This document shows positions 18,670 through 33,538 of a stretch of 64,000 bases of DNA, one piece after another. How positions within the stretch are numbered: position 1 is the first letter of the stretch; each line of letters opens with the position of its first letter. The position numbers and the translations under genes were made by a program. The DNA is from Sodalis glossinidius str. 'morsitans' (GTDB lineage Bacteria > Pseudomonadota > Gammaproteobacteria > Enterobacterales > Enterobacteriaceae), in contig NC_007712.1 in the NCBI RefSeq assembly GCF_000010085.1, forward strand, positions 3,720,001 through 3,784,000, written 5' to 3'. The notes beneath the pieces are model-generated. The model saw only the letters and a list, made by a program, of their open reading frames with translations, ran no database searches and was not told the origin of the DNA.

Positions 18670-21241
18670 TTAGTCGGAGTCGTAACCGAGATTTGGCCCC
18701 AGCCAGCGTTCGACCTCTTCCAGCGGTAGTCGTTTGCGCGCCGCATAGTCCCTCCACCTGATCGCGCTGGATCTGCTCCACGGCGAAGTATTTGCTTTCT
18801 GGATGGCTGAAGTACCAACCCGCAACAGATGCCCCGGGCCACATGGCGAACGATTCAGTCAATTGCATACCGGTATGACGCGTGACATCCAGCAATGCCC
18901 ATAGGGTTTGCTTTTCAGTATGATCAGGACAGGCGGGATAGCCGGGCGCCGGGCGAATACCCTGATAACTTTCACGGATCAACGCCTCATTGCCCAGAAA
19001 TCCCTGGCGTTCCATTTCTTTGGCAACGCTGACCATTTCATCCAGCGAAGGCGTAATCAGCCCCTACAAACCAATGATATCCACCTGCTGTTCGCGCGCG
19101 GTCTTGAGAATTTTGTCCATCGGCACCATGACGCCGAGATCGATAATGTCATAGTTATTACAGGAGAGTACCACGCCGACAATATTTTTGCCGATATCGT
19201 GCACATCGCCCTTCACGGTCGCCAGCAGAATTTTACCGGCGGCTTTAAGTTCGGTTTTCCCAGCCTGAATATAAGGCTCAAGGTAGGCCCACAGCCTGTT
19301 TCATCACCCGAGCCGACACTACCGGCGCCAAATAAATCACCCACGCGTTCATGCCGGCCATAAGCGGCCCTTCGATCACCTCGATGGGGCGTGACGCCTG
19401 CTGGTGCGCTTCTTCGGTGTCCTGCTCGATAAAGTCGGATTCCTTTGACCAGGGCATATTCCAAACGTTTGCCTACCTCCCATCCTCGCCATTCCGCCTG
19501 CTGGGGCGGCGTCTCGCCATCGCCTTTGCTGTCGCGATACTCCTCAGCCAGCGCCAGCAGCCGCTCGGTGCCATACACGCGCCGATTTAGCACCACATCT
19601 TCTACCCGCTCACGCAGCGCTGGCGGCAAATCGTCATAGATAGCCAGCTGACCGGCGTTGACGATGCCCATATCCAGACCGTTGCGAATGGCATGAACCG
19701 CCGGCAATCAGCGCATGGGGCAGTTTCGCCTTGATGTCAGCACAAGCGCCAATAAAGTCCTGGGCATAGTTATTATGTTCTTCAATACCGGTCGCCACGG
19801 CGAAGATATTGGGATCGAAGATGATATCTTCCGGCGGAAAGTCCAACGTCTCGGTCAGCAACCGGTAGGCGCGGCGGCAAATCTCGATTTTACGCGCCCG
19901 GGTGTCGGCCTGGCCGTTCTCGTCAAACGCCATTACCACCAGGGCGGCGCCGTAGCGGCGTACCAGGAGCGCGTGATGAAGAAACGCCGCCTTCCCCTCT
20001 TTCATGGAAATCGAATTAACGATGCCCTTTCCCTGAATACACTTCAGCCCCTGCTCTATTACCTGCCATTTGGAGGAGTCGATCATAATCGGCACGCGCG
20101 CGATATCCGGCTCGCCGGCGATCAAGTGCAGGAAGCGCACCATGGCGTCAAGCATACCCTCTTCCATGTTGATGTCGATAATCTGCGCGCCGTTCTCCAA
20201 GCAACGCTGCCGTAATATTCAGCGGCTCCAGGCCCGCAAGCCGGCAGGAGACCGGTAGCGCCGGCAACTAACGTGGCGCCACCTCCTCGACGGCGTTGGC
20301 CATCGCAGCGACATGCTCAGGCGCCTTGCCGCAGCAGCCACCGACGATATTCAGAAAGCCCGTGTGAGCCCATTCGCCAATATGGCGCGCCATTGCCTGC
20401 GCCCCCAGATCATATTAGCCGAATGCATTCGGCAGGCCGGCATTGGGATGAGCGCTAACAAAGCAATCGGCAATACGCGATAGTTCTGCCACGTATTGGC
20501 GCAATTCATCAGGCCCCAATACGCAGTTCAGGCTAAACGACAGCGGCCGCGCGTGGCGCAGCGAATTGTAGGTCTGTCCGGAAAGCGTACGCCCTGAGGC
20601 ATCGGTAATGGTGCCCGAAATCATCACCGGCAGAGCAAGATTCTGCGCCTCAAATTCCAATTCCAGCGAAAAAACGGCGGCTTTGGAATTAAGAGTATCG
20701 AAGATGGTTTCTACCATTATGAGATCGACGCCGCCTTCCATCAGCACTCTGGCGGCAAGCATTCACTAACTGGTCAAAATCGATATTGCGGTAGGCGGGA
20801 TCATTCACATTCGGCGAGATAGAGGCGGTGCGATTGGTGGGGCCTAACACGCCCGCGACATATCGCGGCTTATTCGGCGTCCGCACGCTCCAGGCATCCG
20901 CGCATTCTCGCTCCAGACGGGAGGCGGCAAGGTTGATTTCGCTCACCAGCGATTCCATCTGATAATCGGCCATTGCGATGGTAGTGGCGTAACGTATTCG
21001 TTTCAAGAATATCGGCCCCGGCGGTTAAATAGGCATCGTGAATGGCGCTGATGACATCGGGTTTGCTCAGCACCAGCAGGTCATTGTTGCCTTTCACATC
21101 GCACGGCCAATCCGCGAAGCGTTGTCCGCGGTAATCCGCCTCTTCCAGCTGATAACTCTGAATCATGGTGCCCATGCCACCGTCCAGCACCATAATCCGC
21201 TGCGCCAGCGTGGCGCCCAGTTCGTTAATCCGATTTGTCAC
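18670..21241 (-). pseudogene. metH: Cobalamin-dependent methionine synthase, heavily decayed
   Basis: MetH (about 1,227 aa) transfers methyl groups from methyl-tetrahydrofolate to homocysteine through B12. All four modules leave traces in order. Homocysteine domain: LDGGMGTMIQSYQLEEADYRG, GVLGPTNRTASISP, MISGTITDASGRTLSG. Folate domain: ENGAQIIDINMEEGMLDAMVRFL, IMIDSSKWQVIEQGLKC, DPNIFAVATGIEEHN. B12 domain: KGDVHDIGKNIVGVVL. Activation domain: SYQGIRPAPGYPACPDHTEK, TESFAMWPGASVAGWYF. Only 2.57 kb remain of about 3.7 kb. One deletion of roughly 270 codons joins MERQGF to NEALIRE near 19000, and another of about 50 codons precedes ENGAQ. Many frameshifts and a TAG near 19060 add to this. Confidence 0.95.
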
Positions 21242-21416
21242 GATGATCTCATTTATCGCCGATAAAAGGCGGCATTTCGCCGGAAACAGAGCAATATCCT
21301 ATCACAGGTTAATAATGAACCCAGGCGTCGCCGCATGAGAGTTTTTCAGCCAGCGGCGGGGATGCTTAACGTTTTGTTAATCTCGCGAAAAATAATGTTT
21401 TATCGACGGTGAAATG

Positions 21417-21432
21417 TTTGATATTTATCACA
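21417..21432 (+). promoter_or_regulatory. CRP site upstream of gntK
   Basis: TTTGA-TATTTA-TCACA matches the CRP consensus TGTGA-N6-TCACA with one mismatch, flanked by AAATG and TTT, also typical. It lies about 90 bp upstream of the gntK promoter. Enterobacterial gluconate genes are CRP-activated, so the site fits. Function is inferred. Confidence 0.6.
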
Positions 21433-21484
21433 TTTAAAGATTTATTACGCCATAATAGTTGAAACATTATAAAAAGCGCGCACA

Positions 21485-21516
21485 ATGTTACTTGTAACAT
21501 CATTGTGTACTATACT
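21485..21516 (+). promoter_or_regulatory. GntR operator overlapping the gntK promoter
   Basis: ATGTTACTTGTAACAT at 21485-21500 is a perfect 16-bp palindrome of the form bound by the gluconate repressor GntR. A -10 element TATACT is at 21511-21516. The operator covers the position of the -35 (TTACTT, 17 bp upstream), so repressor binding would block polymerase. This supports gluconate-inducible gntK. Confidence 0.8.
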
Positions 21517-21537
21517 AATGCTCACGGAGCTCTGCCT

Positions 21538-22068
21538 ATGACCACCCAAACTCAAAACCATATTTTCGTCCTGATGGGCGTGTCGGGCAGCGGCAAATCC
21601 GTTGTGGCCACCGCCCTGTCCCGGGAGCTGTCCGCGGCCTTTCTCGACGGCGATTTTCTGCATCCGCGCGCCAACATTAATAAGATGTCCGCCGGCCATG
21701 CGCTCAATGACGATGACCGGGCCCCTTGGCTGGGCGCCATCAATGACGCCGCTTTCGCGATGCAGCGTACCAACGCCATCTCCATTATCGTGTGTTCAGC
21801 GTTGAAAAAGCATTACCGCGATCGTTTGCGTGAAGGGAACCCCAATTTGTCCTTCATTTACATGAAAGGTCACTTTGAGGTAATCGAAGAGCGCATGAAA
21901 GCCCGTAAAGGACACTTCTTTAAACCGCAAATGCTGGTATCCCAATTCGAGACCCTGGAAGAGCCGGGCAGCGATGAGCCGGATGTGCATGCCATTAATA
22001 TCGATCAGCCTCTGGATAATGTCATTGCCGATACTGTTGCCTGGATCCGTACCGCCACCGCCGGCTGA
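21538..22068 (+). CDS. gntK: Gluconokinase (thermoresistant type)
   Basis: Cytosolic kinase making 6-phosphogluconate from gluconate and ATP. The start at 21538 (MTTQTQNHIFVLMGVSGSGKS) has GGAG upstream and gives 176 residues, the normal length; the upstream in-frame extension to 21505 runs into the promoter. Walker A GVSGSGKS is at residues 13-20. LDGDFLHPRANINKM, NDDDRAPWL and CSALKKHYRDRLREG are family blocks. No damage. It keeps its GntR and CRP control sites, although the neighbouring edd is dead. The product would enter the pentose phosphate pathway rather than the Entner-Doudoroff route. Confidence 0.96.
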   Translation: MTTQTQNHIFVLMGVSGSGKSVVATALSRELSAAFLDGDFLHPRANINKMSAGHALNDDDRAPWLGAINDAAFAMQRTNAISIIVCSALKKHYRDRLREGNPNLSFIYMKGHFEVIEERMKARKGHFFKPQMLVSQFETLEEPGSDEPDVHAINIDQPLDNVIADTVAWIRTATAG

Positions 22069-22450
22069 GTCGTCGCCGGGGCGGGCATAAGGCACCCTGT
22101 CCATCCAGCGGGTATGCCCGTGCGCCGGCAGTTGAAAAGAACCTCAGTCCGTACGCTGATGTTACCCAAGCCCATCATGGATGGTGGGCTGTGTTTCCGT
22201 CGGTTGCCAAACCGGATGCGGATTGCCGTTAAAGATAAACGCGGCAATCGCCGCGCAACAGCGTCCTTTATGCGGAATGTTTCGTTTGCGCTAGATGAAT
22301 CGTTTCATTAATCAGGCGCGGCTTCCCCGTCTGACATAATCGCCGCAGGTCGCGCAGTGAATAACAACAAACGGTTTACCCATTGTAATTCAACTTTACC
22401 CTCCAGCACCAGGGCGCGAAGAGAATGACGCGGTAGTAAGTGAGAAAGGT
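22069..22450. other. Intergenic region between gntK and edd
   Basis: About 380 bp. I see no gene, no clear terminator and no clear promoter in it. It should hold the former edd promoter. Confidence 0.4.
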
Positions 22451-24211
22451 ATGAATGCCACTTTACAGCGCGTAACCCAACGCATTATCGATCGCTCGCG
22501 CGCCAGCCGCGATACATACTTGACCCGCATTGACGTCGCGCGCAGCCAGACTGTCCACCGAGCGCAACTGGCTTGCGGTAATCTGGCGCACGGCTTCGCT
22601 GCCTGCCAGCCTGGCGATAAGGCGGCGTTAAAGAGTCTGACCCATAGCGATATCGCCATCATCAACTCCTATACCGATATGCTTTCCGCCCATCAGCCAT
22701 ACGAGCACTACCCGCAGCGGTTAAAACAGGCGCTGCAGAGCGCCTGTGCGGTAGGCCAGGTGGCCACAGGCGTACCGGCAATGTGCGACGGTGTCACCCA
22801 GGGCCAGGACGGTATGGAATTATCGTTGATGAGCCGCGAAATCATAGCCATGTCGGCGGCCATTGGACTGTCGCATAACATGTTTGATGGCGCGCTCTAC
22901 CTGGGCATCTGCGATAAAATTGTCCCAGGCCTTGTGATGGCAGCACTGTCGTTCGGCCATTTGCCTTCGGTATTTGTTCCCGCCGGCCCGATGCCCACCG
23001 GCTTGCCGAATAAAGAAAAAGTGCGTATTCGCCAGCTTTTCGCCGAGGGGAAAGTGGATCGCCAAGTGATGCTGGAGGTGGAAGCCGCCTCCTATCATAG
23101 CGCCGGCACCTGCACGTTTTACGGCACCGCCAACTCCAACCAGATGGTGACAGTCCGCTACGTGACGCGCTGACCGATGCGGCGCAATACAGGTGACGCG
23201 GATGACCGAGACCAGCGGTAACTATCTGCCTATCGGTAAGCTGGTGGATGAAAAGGTGGTGGTCAATGGTATCGTGGCGCTACTGGCGACCGGCGGCTCA
23301 ACCAACCATACCATGTATTTGGTGGCCATGGCCCGCGCCGCCGGTATCATCATTAACTGGGACGACTTCTCTGAATTATCGGATGCGGTACCGCTCCTTG
23401 CCAGGATATACCCCAATGGGCCGGCGGATATCAATCAATTCCATGCAGCGGGCGGCGTTGCGCTACTGGTGCGCGAACTGCTGGCCGTCGGACTATTACA
23501 TGAAGACGTGCATACCATTTCCGGTTTCGGCCTAAGCCACTATACCCTTGAGCCGTGGCTGGATGAAGGTCGGTTGGCCTGGCGCGACGGTCCAGCGGCG
23601 TCGCTGGATGCGGCCATTATCGCCAGTGGCGAGCATCCTTTTGCGCCCCGCGGCGGTACCAAAGTCCTCAACGGCAATCTTGGCCGTGCGGTAATGAAAA
23701 CCTCCGCCGTGCCCAAGGAAAATCAAGTCATTGAAGCGCAGGCAATGGTATCTGCAAGTCAGCACGACGTCGGTCCGGTGTTTGACGCTGGTTTACTGAA
23801 CAAAGACTGCGTAGTGGTGGTGCGTTATCAAGGACCGCGCGCCAACGGCATGCCGGAACTGCATAAGCTGATGCCGCCGCTGGAGGTATTGCTTGATCGC
23901 GGTTACAAAGTGGCGTTAGTGACCGATGGCCGTCTTTCAGGCGCCTCGGGCAAAGTGCCTTCTGCCATTCATTGACACCGGAAGCGCACAATGGCGGTCT
24001 GCTCGGCAAAATCCGTAATGGCGATATCGTGCGGGTAAATGGCAAGACGGGCGAATTGGCGTTGCTGGTAGATGAAGCTGAACTGGCGCTGCGCCAGGTA
24101 TCGGTACCGGATCTTTCAGCCGGTGCGGTGGGCTGCGGCCGAGAACTGTTCGGCGCACTGCGCCATCAGCTGTCCGGCGTGGAACAGGGCGCCAGTTGCA
24201 TCGACTTTTAA
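22451..24211 (+). pseudogene. edd: 6-phosphogluconate dehydratase, decayed
   Basis: Edd (603 aa, Fe-S dehydratase) begins the Entner-Doudoroff pathway. The N-terminal 230 codons from 22451 are intact, including ARSQTVHRAQLACGNLAHGFAACQPGDK, VPAMCDGVTQGQDGMELSL and SHNMFDGALYLGICDKIVPG (iron-sulfur cysteines). About 20 codons are missing after NSNQMV near 23150, and the frame is broken there, with an alternative-frame remnant LRDALTDAAQ. It resumes as VTRMTETSGNYLPIGKLVDEKVVVNG and runs to SAIH. One base is then missing at 23973 (CAT|TGACACCGG), so the last 79 codons (TPEAHNGGLLGKIRNGDIVRVNG) are in another frame. Not functional. No eda is visible next to it. Confidence 0.93.
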
Positions 24212-24275
24212 TCGCTCCCGGCCGCCGGGGACAGCGGCGCAGAATGTCGAAGAGGACCTAATCGACGGATAACGC

Positions 24276-25205
24276 CTATTCCAGCGTCGGATTCATACGC
24301 CGCAAATCGTACGGCGTTATCTGATAGACGTAGTAATTGAGCCAGTTAGCAACCAGCAAATGACCGTGGCTGCGCCAGCTGGCCTTTGGCGTCAGGTCGG
24401 GGTTATCCTGCAGGAAATAGTTAACCGGTAACGATGGATTAAGACCGTTTTCCCGATCGCGGTGATACTCGCTGGCCAGGGTCAGCGCATCATATTCAGG
24501 ATGCCCGGTGACAAACGCCAGACGCTTATCATGGCTGGCAAACAAGTAGGCTCCCGCCTCATCGGATTCCGCCAATATTTCCAGATCAGTATGCTGGCGA
24601 ATCATCGCCGTAGGGAAATCCGCATTGCGGGAATGGGGGGCCAGAAAGGTCTCATCAAAGCCTCGCGTCAACAATGCATGCGGTTTCAGCAGGTGATGCT
24701 GATAGACGCCCGCCAGTTTCTGCTGCCGGGTCATTTTGGGAATGCCGTAAAGGATATTCAACGCCGCCTGAACCGCCCAACAGACAAACAGCGTGGACGT
24801 CACATGATCGCGTGCCCAGTGCAGCACGCGGTCAATCTGCGGCCAGAAGACCACATCATGAAAATCCACCAGGCTCAGCGGCGCTCCGGTCACCACCAAG
24901 CCATCGAAATTATCATGCTGAATGTCTTCAAAATTACAGTAAAAATTATTCAGATGCTCGGCGGGCGTGTTCTTGGATTCTCGACTGTCGATGCGCAATA
25001 GTTGAATATCCACCTGCAGCGGCGAATTGGATAATAAACGCAGAAATTGGTTTTCGGTTTCGATTTTCTTCGGCATCAGATTGAGGATCAGCACTTTTAA
25101 CGAGCGTATTTCCTGCGTGCTGGCGCGCGAGGACGTCATCACAAAGACATTTTCGTTACGCAGAAAATTCACTGCAGGTAACTCGTCGAATACCCGAATC
25201 GGCAT
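24276..25205 (-). CDS. metA: Homoserine O-succinyltransferase
   Basis: Cytosolic enzyme that activates homoserine with succinyl-CoA, the first committed step of methionine synthesis. The product has 309 residues, the same as in E. coli. The catalytic cysteine is in FVCWAVQAALNILYG near residue 142. The acid/His residues of the amidotransferase-like fold are in FVTGHPEYDALTL near 235. N-terminal PIRVFDELPAVNFLRNENVFVM is typical. No damage. Its product goes to MetB, also intact in this window. A MetJ operator lies upstream. Confidence 0.97.
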   Translation of the reverse strand: MPIRVFDELPAVNFLRNENVFVMTSSRASTQEIRSLKVLILNLMPKKIETENQFLRLLSNSPLQVDIQLLRIDSRESKNTPAEHLNNFYCNFEDIQHDNFDGLVVTGAPLSLVDFHDVVFWPQIDRVLHWARDHVTSTLFVCWAVQAALNILYGIPKMTRQQKLAGVYQHHLLKPHALLTRGFDETFLAPHSRNADFPTAMIRQHTDLEILAESDEAGAYLFASHDKRLAFVTGHPEYDALTLASEYHRDRENGLNPSLPVNYFLQDNPDLTPKASWRSHGHLLVANWLNYYVYQITPYDLRRMNPTLE

Positions 25206-25232
25206 AACCTTAGATCCTCAAAGCATACATTT

Positions 25233-25248
25233 AGACATCCAGATACCT
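25233..25248 (-). promoter_or_regulatory. MetJ operator upstream of metA
   Basis: Two adjacent 8-bp met boxes, AGACATCC and AGATACCT (consensus AGACGTCT), lie about 28-43 bp before the metA ATG. Repression by MetJ with S-adenosylmethionine is inferred. Confidence 0.7.
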
Positions 25249-25419
25249 GAAGATAGCCCCTTTGCCGCCGGATGTCGAGTTCTCAGCCGTTAGTTGAAAA
25301 TGTTTCATCTTATTCTAGAAAAAGCATTAGCGAGAAAGCGCCCGGTTAGCCAGACTTGCCGATGACGATACCCCGGCAGGTATAGACCGGCCGGGATCGC
25401 ATTTGCAACAACAGAATGG

Positions 25420-25843
25420 TCAATTAAGGCTCCAGTAATCCACAGTGTTTTTATTATCGAAGGTAACGTATAAACGTTTACCGTGGATTTCAGTGTTACC
25501 GCTCATTTTCCCGGAAACTTTACTCGCCTGAAAAGATGCTGAATCTGCCATACTCGCCATCCCTAATGCACTGGAAATTGCGCTAGTGCCAGGAATATAG
25601 TTTGTCAGGCTGGAGGAATCATTTAAATTACCGTTTTTGTAATAGACCCAATGACGCGATTGGAAGATTTTTCATTATCATCAGGCACTCCATACAAACT
25701 CTGTACCGACTTTGTGTCGTTTTTCCTTTAACGATATGCGACTCAACATAAGAAGTACTGAATTTGTCTTCTCCTACCGTCATTCCGCAAGAGCAGGCGC
25801 TAAGGGAAAGAACCACCGCTAAGACAAAACATGCCTTTTTCAT
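25420..25843 (-). pseudogene. Small lipoprotein of the SmpA/OmlA-like type, frameshifted
   Basis: The ATG at 25843 encodes a lipoprotein signal (MKKACFVLAVVLSLSAC, lipobox LSAC) and then HIVKGKTTQS. Two frame changes, near 25705 and near 25660, are needed to read VQSLYGVPDDNEKSSN and then RHWVYYKNGNLNDSSSLTNYIPGTSAISSALGMA...YVTFDNKNTVDYWSLN, ending with TGA at 25420. The VKGKTT...VQSLYGxP pattern resembles the SmpA/OmlA (BamE-like) fold found in several outer-membrane or conjugation-associated lipoproteins. As it stands only about 71 codons are open. The exact family is uncertain. Confidence 0.6.
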
Positions 25844-25848
25844 TTTTA

Positions 25849-26547
25849 TCTCCTGGTATTTCGATTAGGCGAGCAGCAAGTACAAGGCAATCCATCCAGA
25901 ATTTTTTGCAACATAAAACCTATTAATCTCCAACATATTCTCTTCATATTTTTGGAGAGTTAAAATTACCCGTTGATTAATATCATTATTTAAAACATAC
26001 CTGATTAGCGATAGGCGCAACAATTGTCAGTAAAGCGTTAAATCCGTTATCTTTCGGCACCAGGTGACACAGAGAATGAACAAGGCTTCATATTCTCTGC
26101 ACGGCGTGAAATAACGTTTAGGTCGGCAAAACGCCATCTCGTCACCTTGATCTCGCGGAAAATTTTATATAATGCTGAAAAAGTATTCTTTTAACGCGAA
26201 AATAAACCGCCTTAATGCCGGAATATAGCGCATCGGGAGACGCTTATAGCATCAATCTCTATTATCGCTGGAGGTGGAATGTGATGGAGAGATGAAGTAC
26301 CCTTTGGCCCAGGCCATCCCGCAGAACGCGTTCTTTTGGCAACCGGTGGTAAATGGATAGGGCTGTACCGCTAGAGCGGTTTTCATCTATTTCGGCGCAT
26401 CTATGGATTAGAAATTCTATCTACTGAGGCAGTGCTATATGCGAAAAAACCGGAATAGAAAAGTGCTCTAGCGTTCTTGTTTTACCCGTAGGTTGCAGAG
26501 GGCTCGTTGATACTGCTCGTCACGGGCTACCCGTTAGGACGTAATGG
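25849..26547. other. Gene-less region between the lipoprotein remnant and the rRNA operon
   Basis: About 700 bp, AT-rich in its first half. I see no gene, tRNA or insertion element. Downstream of the 5S gene, reading on the minus strand, I find no canonical stem plus T run, so I cannot place the rRNA operon terminator. Confidence 0.45.
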
Positions 26548-26667
26548 ATGCCTGGCAGTTCCCTACTCTCGCATGGGGAGACCCCACACTACCATCGGCG
26601 CTACGGCGTTTCACTTCTGAGTTCGGCATGGGGTCAGGTGGGACCACCGCGCTCGTGCCGCCAGGCA
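26548..26667 (-). rRNA. rrf: 5S ribosomal RNA
   Basis: 120 nt, starting TGCCTGGCGGC and ending GCCAGGCAT on the minus strand. The two ends pair to form the terminal helix. Internal blocks such as GACCCCATGCCGAACTCAG and GTGTGGGGTCTCCCCATGCG match enterobacterial 5S. Last gene of the rRNA operon. Confidence 0.97.
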
Positions 26668-26861
26668 AATTCGTTTTCCGCACCGCTTTCACCATGCAGA
26701 CTGCTCTTGCTGCCCAACCCTCACTTGCGTGACCATCGGGCGTTATCCGGAACATCGCTGATATCGTCTTTCTGGCGCTCGCGTTCATGTCGCTTGCGCT
26801 TTGCCGCTAACGTTCGTTACAGCTCTGGCTTTCGCCCTCTCTCAAACAGCTCAGGTGTTGT

Positions 26862-29866
<3,005 letters not shown>

Positions 29867-30113
29867 TCACAACCCTGAGCTGTCTGCGCGCTACAGTGAT
29901 AACGCTTGCGCGTTACCTCAGGTTTGCTTACTTCGTTTGAGAGACTCGCATACTGAGTTTGCACTTCAGCATGTGTTTCAAATTTTCAGCTTGTTCCGGA
30001 TTGTTAAAGAGCGGTATTTCGCAGCGCGCTTGATAAACGCGCTCTGAAATAACACTACAGCAAAAAAAACCTTCTCATACCCACAAATGACCAAACCCGA
30101 CTCCACAGCGAAA

Positions 30114-30189
30114 TGGTGGAGCTAAGCGGGATCGAACCGCTGACCTCCTGCGTGCAAAGCAGGCGCTCTCCCAGCTGAGCTATAGCCCC
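30114..30189 (-). tRNA. alaT: tRNA-Ala (UGC)
   Basis: 76 nt including encoded CCA. It starts GGGGCTATAGCTCAGCTGGG, has anticodon loop CTTTGCACG (anticodon TGC), TpsiC arm GGTTCGATCC and 3' TCCACCA. It lies in the 16S-23S spacer downstream of tRNA-Ile. Confidence 0.97.
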
Positions 30190-30387
30190 AAGTCGTTTAC
30201 CTTGCATATGCCGTCGCTCACCCGCGACGATACCGTTTACCTGCCGGTAAACCCGATACCGCACCGCGACGTTACAGTACGACAGCCAGTCTCGCCTTCT
30301 TCGCCCCCCTGACGCACAGCCTCTCATGCCGCCTGTCGGCAACATGCTGCCCTCCTCATCACGGGAACCCACGGAAATAAGCAGAAC

Positions 30388-30464
<77 letters not shown>

Positions 30465-30537
30465 ATAGCAGGTTTTTCTTGCTCGTGACAATTATCAGAC
30501 AATCTGTGTGGACACGTCACTCAACGTATCGCTTAGG

Positions 30538-32079
<1,542 letters not shown>

Positions 32080-32175
32080 AAAGCTTGATGCTCAAAGAAT
32101 CAAAACTGGTATTCATATGAATATTTGTTGTTCACTCTTCAAGACTTGATATTTCGGTATGTCGATATCGTCTTG

Positions 32176-32216
32176 TGAGTGCCCACACAGATTGTCTGAT
32201 AAATTGTTAAAGAGCA
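32176..32216 (-). promoter_or_regulatory. rRNA leader antitermination region (boxA)
   Basis: On the minus strand the boxA core TGCTCTTTAACA (32205-32216) is followed by ATTTATCAGACAATCTGTGTGGGCACTC, nearly identical to E. coli rrn leaders. It recruits Nus factors for rRNA antitermination. A related TGCTCTTTAACA-like copy precedes 23S near 30000. Confidence 0.85.
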
Positions 32217-32251
32217 GTGCCGGCTGTTTTCTCGACCCGCACGGGTGGCAC

Positions 32252-32279
32252 ATATTACGCTTTTCTGCTGTAAAGTCAA
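32252..32279 (-). promoter_or_regulatory. rrn P2 promoter
   Basis: Minus-strand TTGACT (32274-32279), 16-bp spacer, TAATAT (32252-32257), in the same context as E. coli rrnB P2 (GCTTGACT...GCGTA-TAT). Confidence 0.8.
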
Positions 32280-32360
32280 GCTTTTATTTTCCCGTAGCGG
32301 GCCGCCTGCCTCTGGCTGAGCCTGTGCGCCGTAGCGACTGTTCCCGGTCAGTGGAGGCGC

Positions 32361-32388
32361 ATTATAGGGCCTTCACGGCCGGTGACAA
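32361..32388 (-). promoter_or_regulatory. rrn P1 promoter
   Basis: Minus-strand TTGTCA (32383-32388), 16-bp spacer, perfect TATAAT (32361-32366) followed by GCGCCTCCACTGAC, the GC discriminator and start region of rrn P1 promoters. AT-rich sequence upstream fits an UP element. Confidence 0.88.
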
Positions 32389-32520
32389 GAGTTAATCGCA
32401 ATTTTTGCGCCAACTAGCGATAAATTAAACGAATCGCCTGTTTTCCCTTATCCAATGAACGATCTGACGCTGATTTTCAGTCAAGTCCGATGCCGATACG
32501 CTACAAAACCCATATTCCCT

Positions 32521-32552
32521 TATCCCCCTATCCCCCTATTCCCCTATTCCCA
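32521..32552. repeat. Imperfect tandem 8-mer, four copies
   Basis: TATCCCCC, TATCCCCC, TATTCCCC, TATTCCCA in direct succession, in the ~265-bp region between the rRNA promoters and the end of murI. No gene or other signal is seen in that region. Confidence 0.7.
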
Positions 32553-32665
32553 AATTGCCCGCCGGCCATAATCTTTCCGCCACTTGTGCTATCCCTGGGG
32601 CGGCTGACATCCGACTCGCGAAAGGACGGGCAATAACGCGCGCCGAGAGGCCGCATCGGGTGCTG

Positions 32666-33538
32666 TTAAAGCGTAAGCATTCCCGATGAGCCGAAACCAT
32701 AGCGCGTCAGTGCCGGCATCAGCGCTACCGCCTGTGGCGTGGTAACGAGGCAATAAGTTTTATTCGGTCCTGTTTCGCCCTGCAGACTGCTGACGTCCAT
32801 GTCATGCTCCACCAGCCAAGCCGCGCGGCGGGCAATGGCCGACCCGGAATCGACCAGACGGGTTCCTTCCGGTAGTACCGCCTGGAGTTCCTGGCTCAGC
32901 AAGGGGAAGTGGGTACAGCCCAGTACGACCGTGTCAGGCGGCTCCGCTGCCCTTAGCCAGGGGCGCAGAAGTTTGCGCAACACCGGCAGGGGCACCAATT
33001 CGCCATGCAATCTGGCTTCCGCCATATCCACCAGTTCGGCCGTCCCTAACTGCAAAATTTGGCAATCGCCGGCGTATTGACTGATGAGATCATGGGTGTA
33101 ACTGCGTTGTACTGTAGCGCGCGTCGCCAGCAACCCGACGATACCATTGCGGGTGAGTCGGGCCGCCGGTTTGATCGCCGGTACCACGCCGATAATCGGA
33201 CAGGGGAAACGCTCGCGCAGCGCCGGCAGTGAAATAGTGCTGGCGGTATTGCAGGCAACGATGACCAAGTCGATCTTATGCTGTCGCCACATCGCACCAA
33301 CAATGGCGACGACCCTATCGACAATGAATTGCTCCGGTTTTTCCCCATACGGGAAGGCCTCATTGTCAAAAACGTACAAATAATGGGCATTGGGCAACGT
33401 TTGCCTGACTTCATTATATATTGATAGGCCCCCCACGCCAGAGTCAAAGACAAGAATGGTGGGCCGTTTGGCGGCGCTGCCGTCAGAAAGCATAGGTTCC
33501 GGTGAGATAGAATTCCCATCCTGCAGTCTGGTAGCCAT
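32666..33538 (-). CDS. murI: Glutamate racemase
   Basis: Cytosolic racemase making D-glutamate for peptidoglycan. The start at 33538 (MATRLQDGNSISPEP) matches the E. coli start and gives 290 residues; the upstream 15 in-frame codons are part of btuB. The two catalytic cysteines are in VIVACNTAST and VVLGCTHFPLL, and FDSGVGGLSIYNEVRQ is the N-terminal signature. It overlaps the 3' end of btuB by 56 bp, exactly as in E. coli. This essential gene is intact, although translational coupling to btuB can no longer work normally. Confidence 0.96.
   Translation of the reverse strand: MATRLQDGNSISPEPMLSDGSAAKRPTILVFDSGVGGLSIYNEVRQTLPNAHYLYVFDNEAFPYGEKPEQFIVDRVVAIVGAMWRQHKIDLVIVACNTASTISLPALRERFPCPIIGVVPAIKPAARLTRNGIVGLLATRATVQRSYTHDLISQYAGDCQILQLGTAELVDMAEARLHGELVPLPVLRKLLRPWLRAAEPPDTVVLGCTHFPLLSQELQAVLPEGTRLVDSGSAIARRAAWLVEHDMDVSSLQGETGPNKTYCLVTTPQAVALMPALTRYGFGSSGMLTL

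Noticed and set aside
17873..19036. Long 387-codon minus-strand ORF
   Set aside because: It is a composite: MetH activation domain, a frameshifted MetH tail, intergenic sequence, an aminotransferase end and a dehydrogenase fragment. The open frame is accidental.
26340..26460. Short inverted segments (ACCGCTAGAGCGGT) downstream of 5S as an rRNA terminator
   Set aside because: The stem leaves a two-base loop, no proper T run follows on the minus strand, and the distance from 5S is large. Not convincing.
32521..32552. Tandem 8-mers here and at 53886 as a CRISPR-like array
   Set aside because: Units are contiguous without spacers and there are no cas genes. They are simple tandem repeats.
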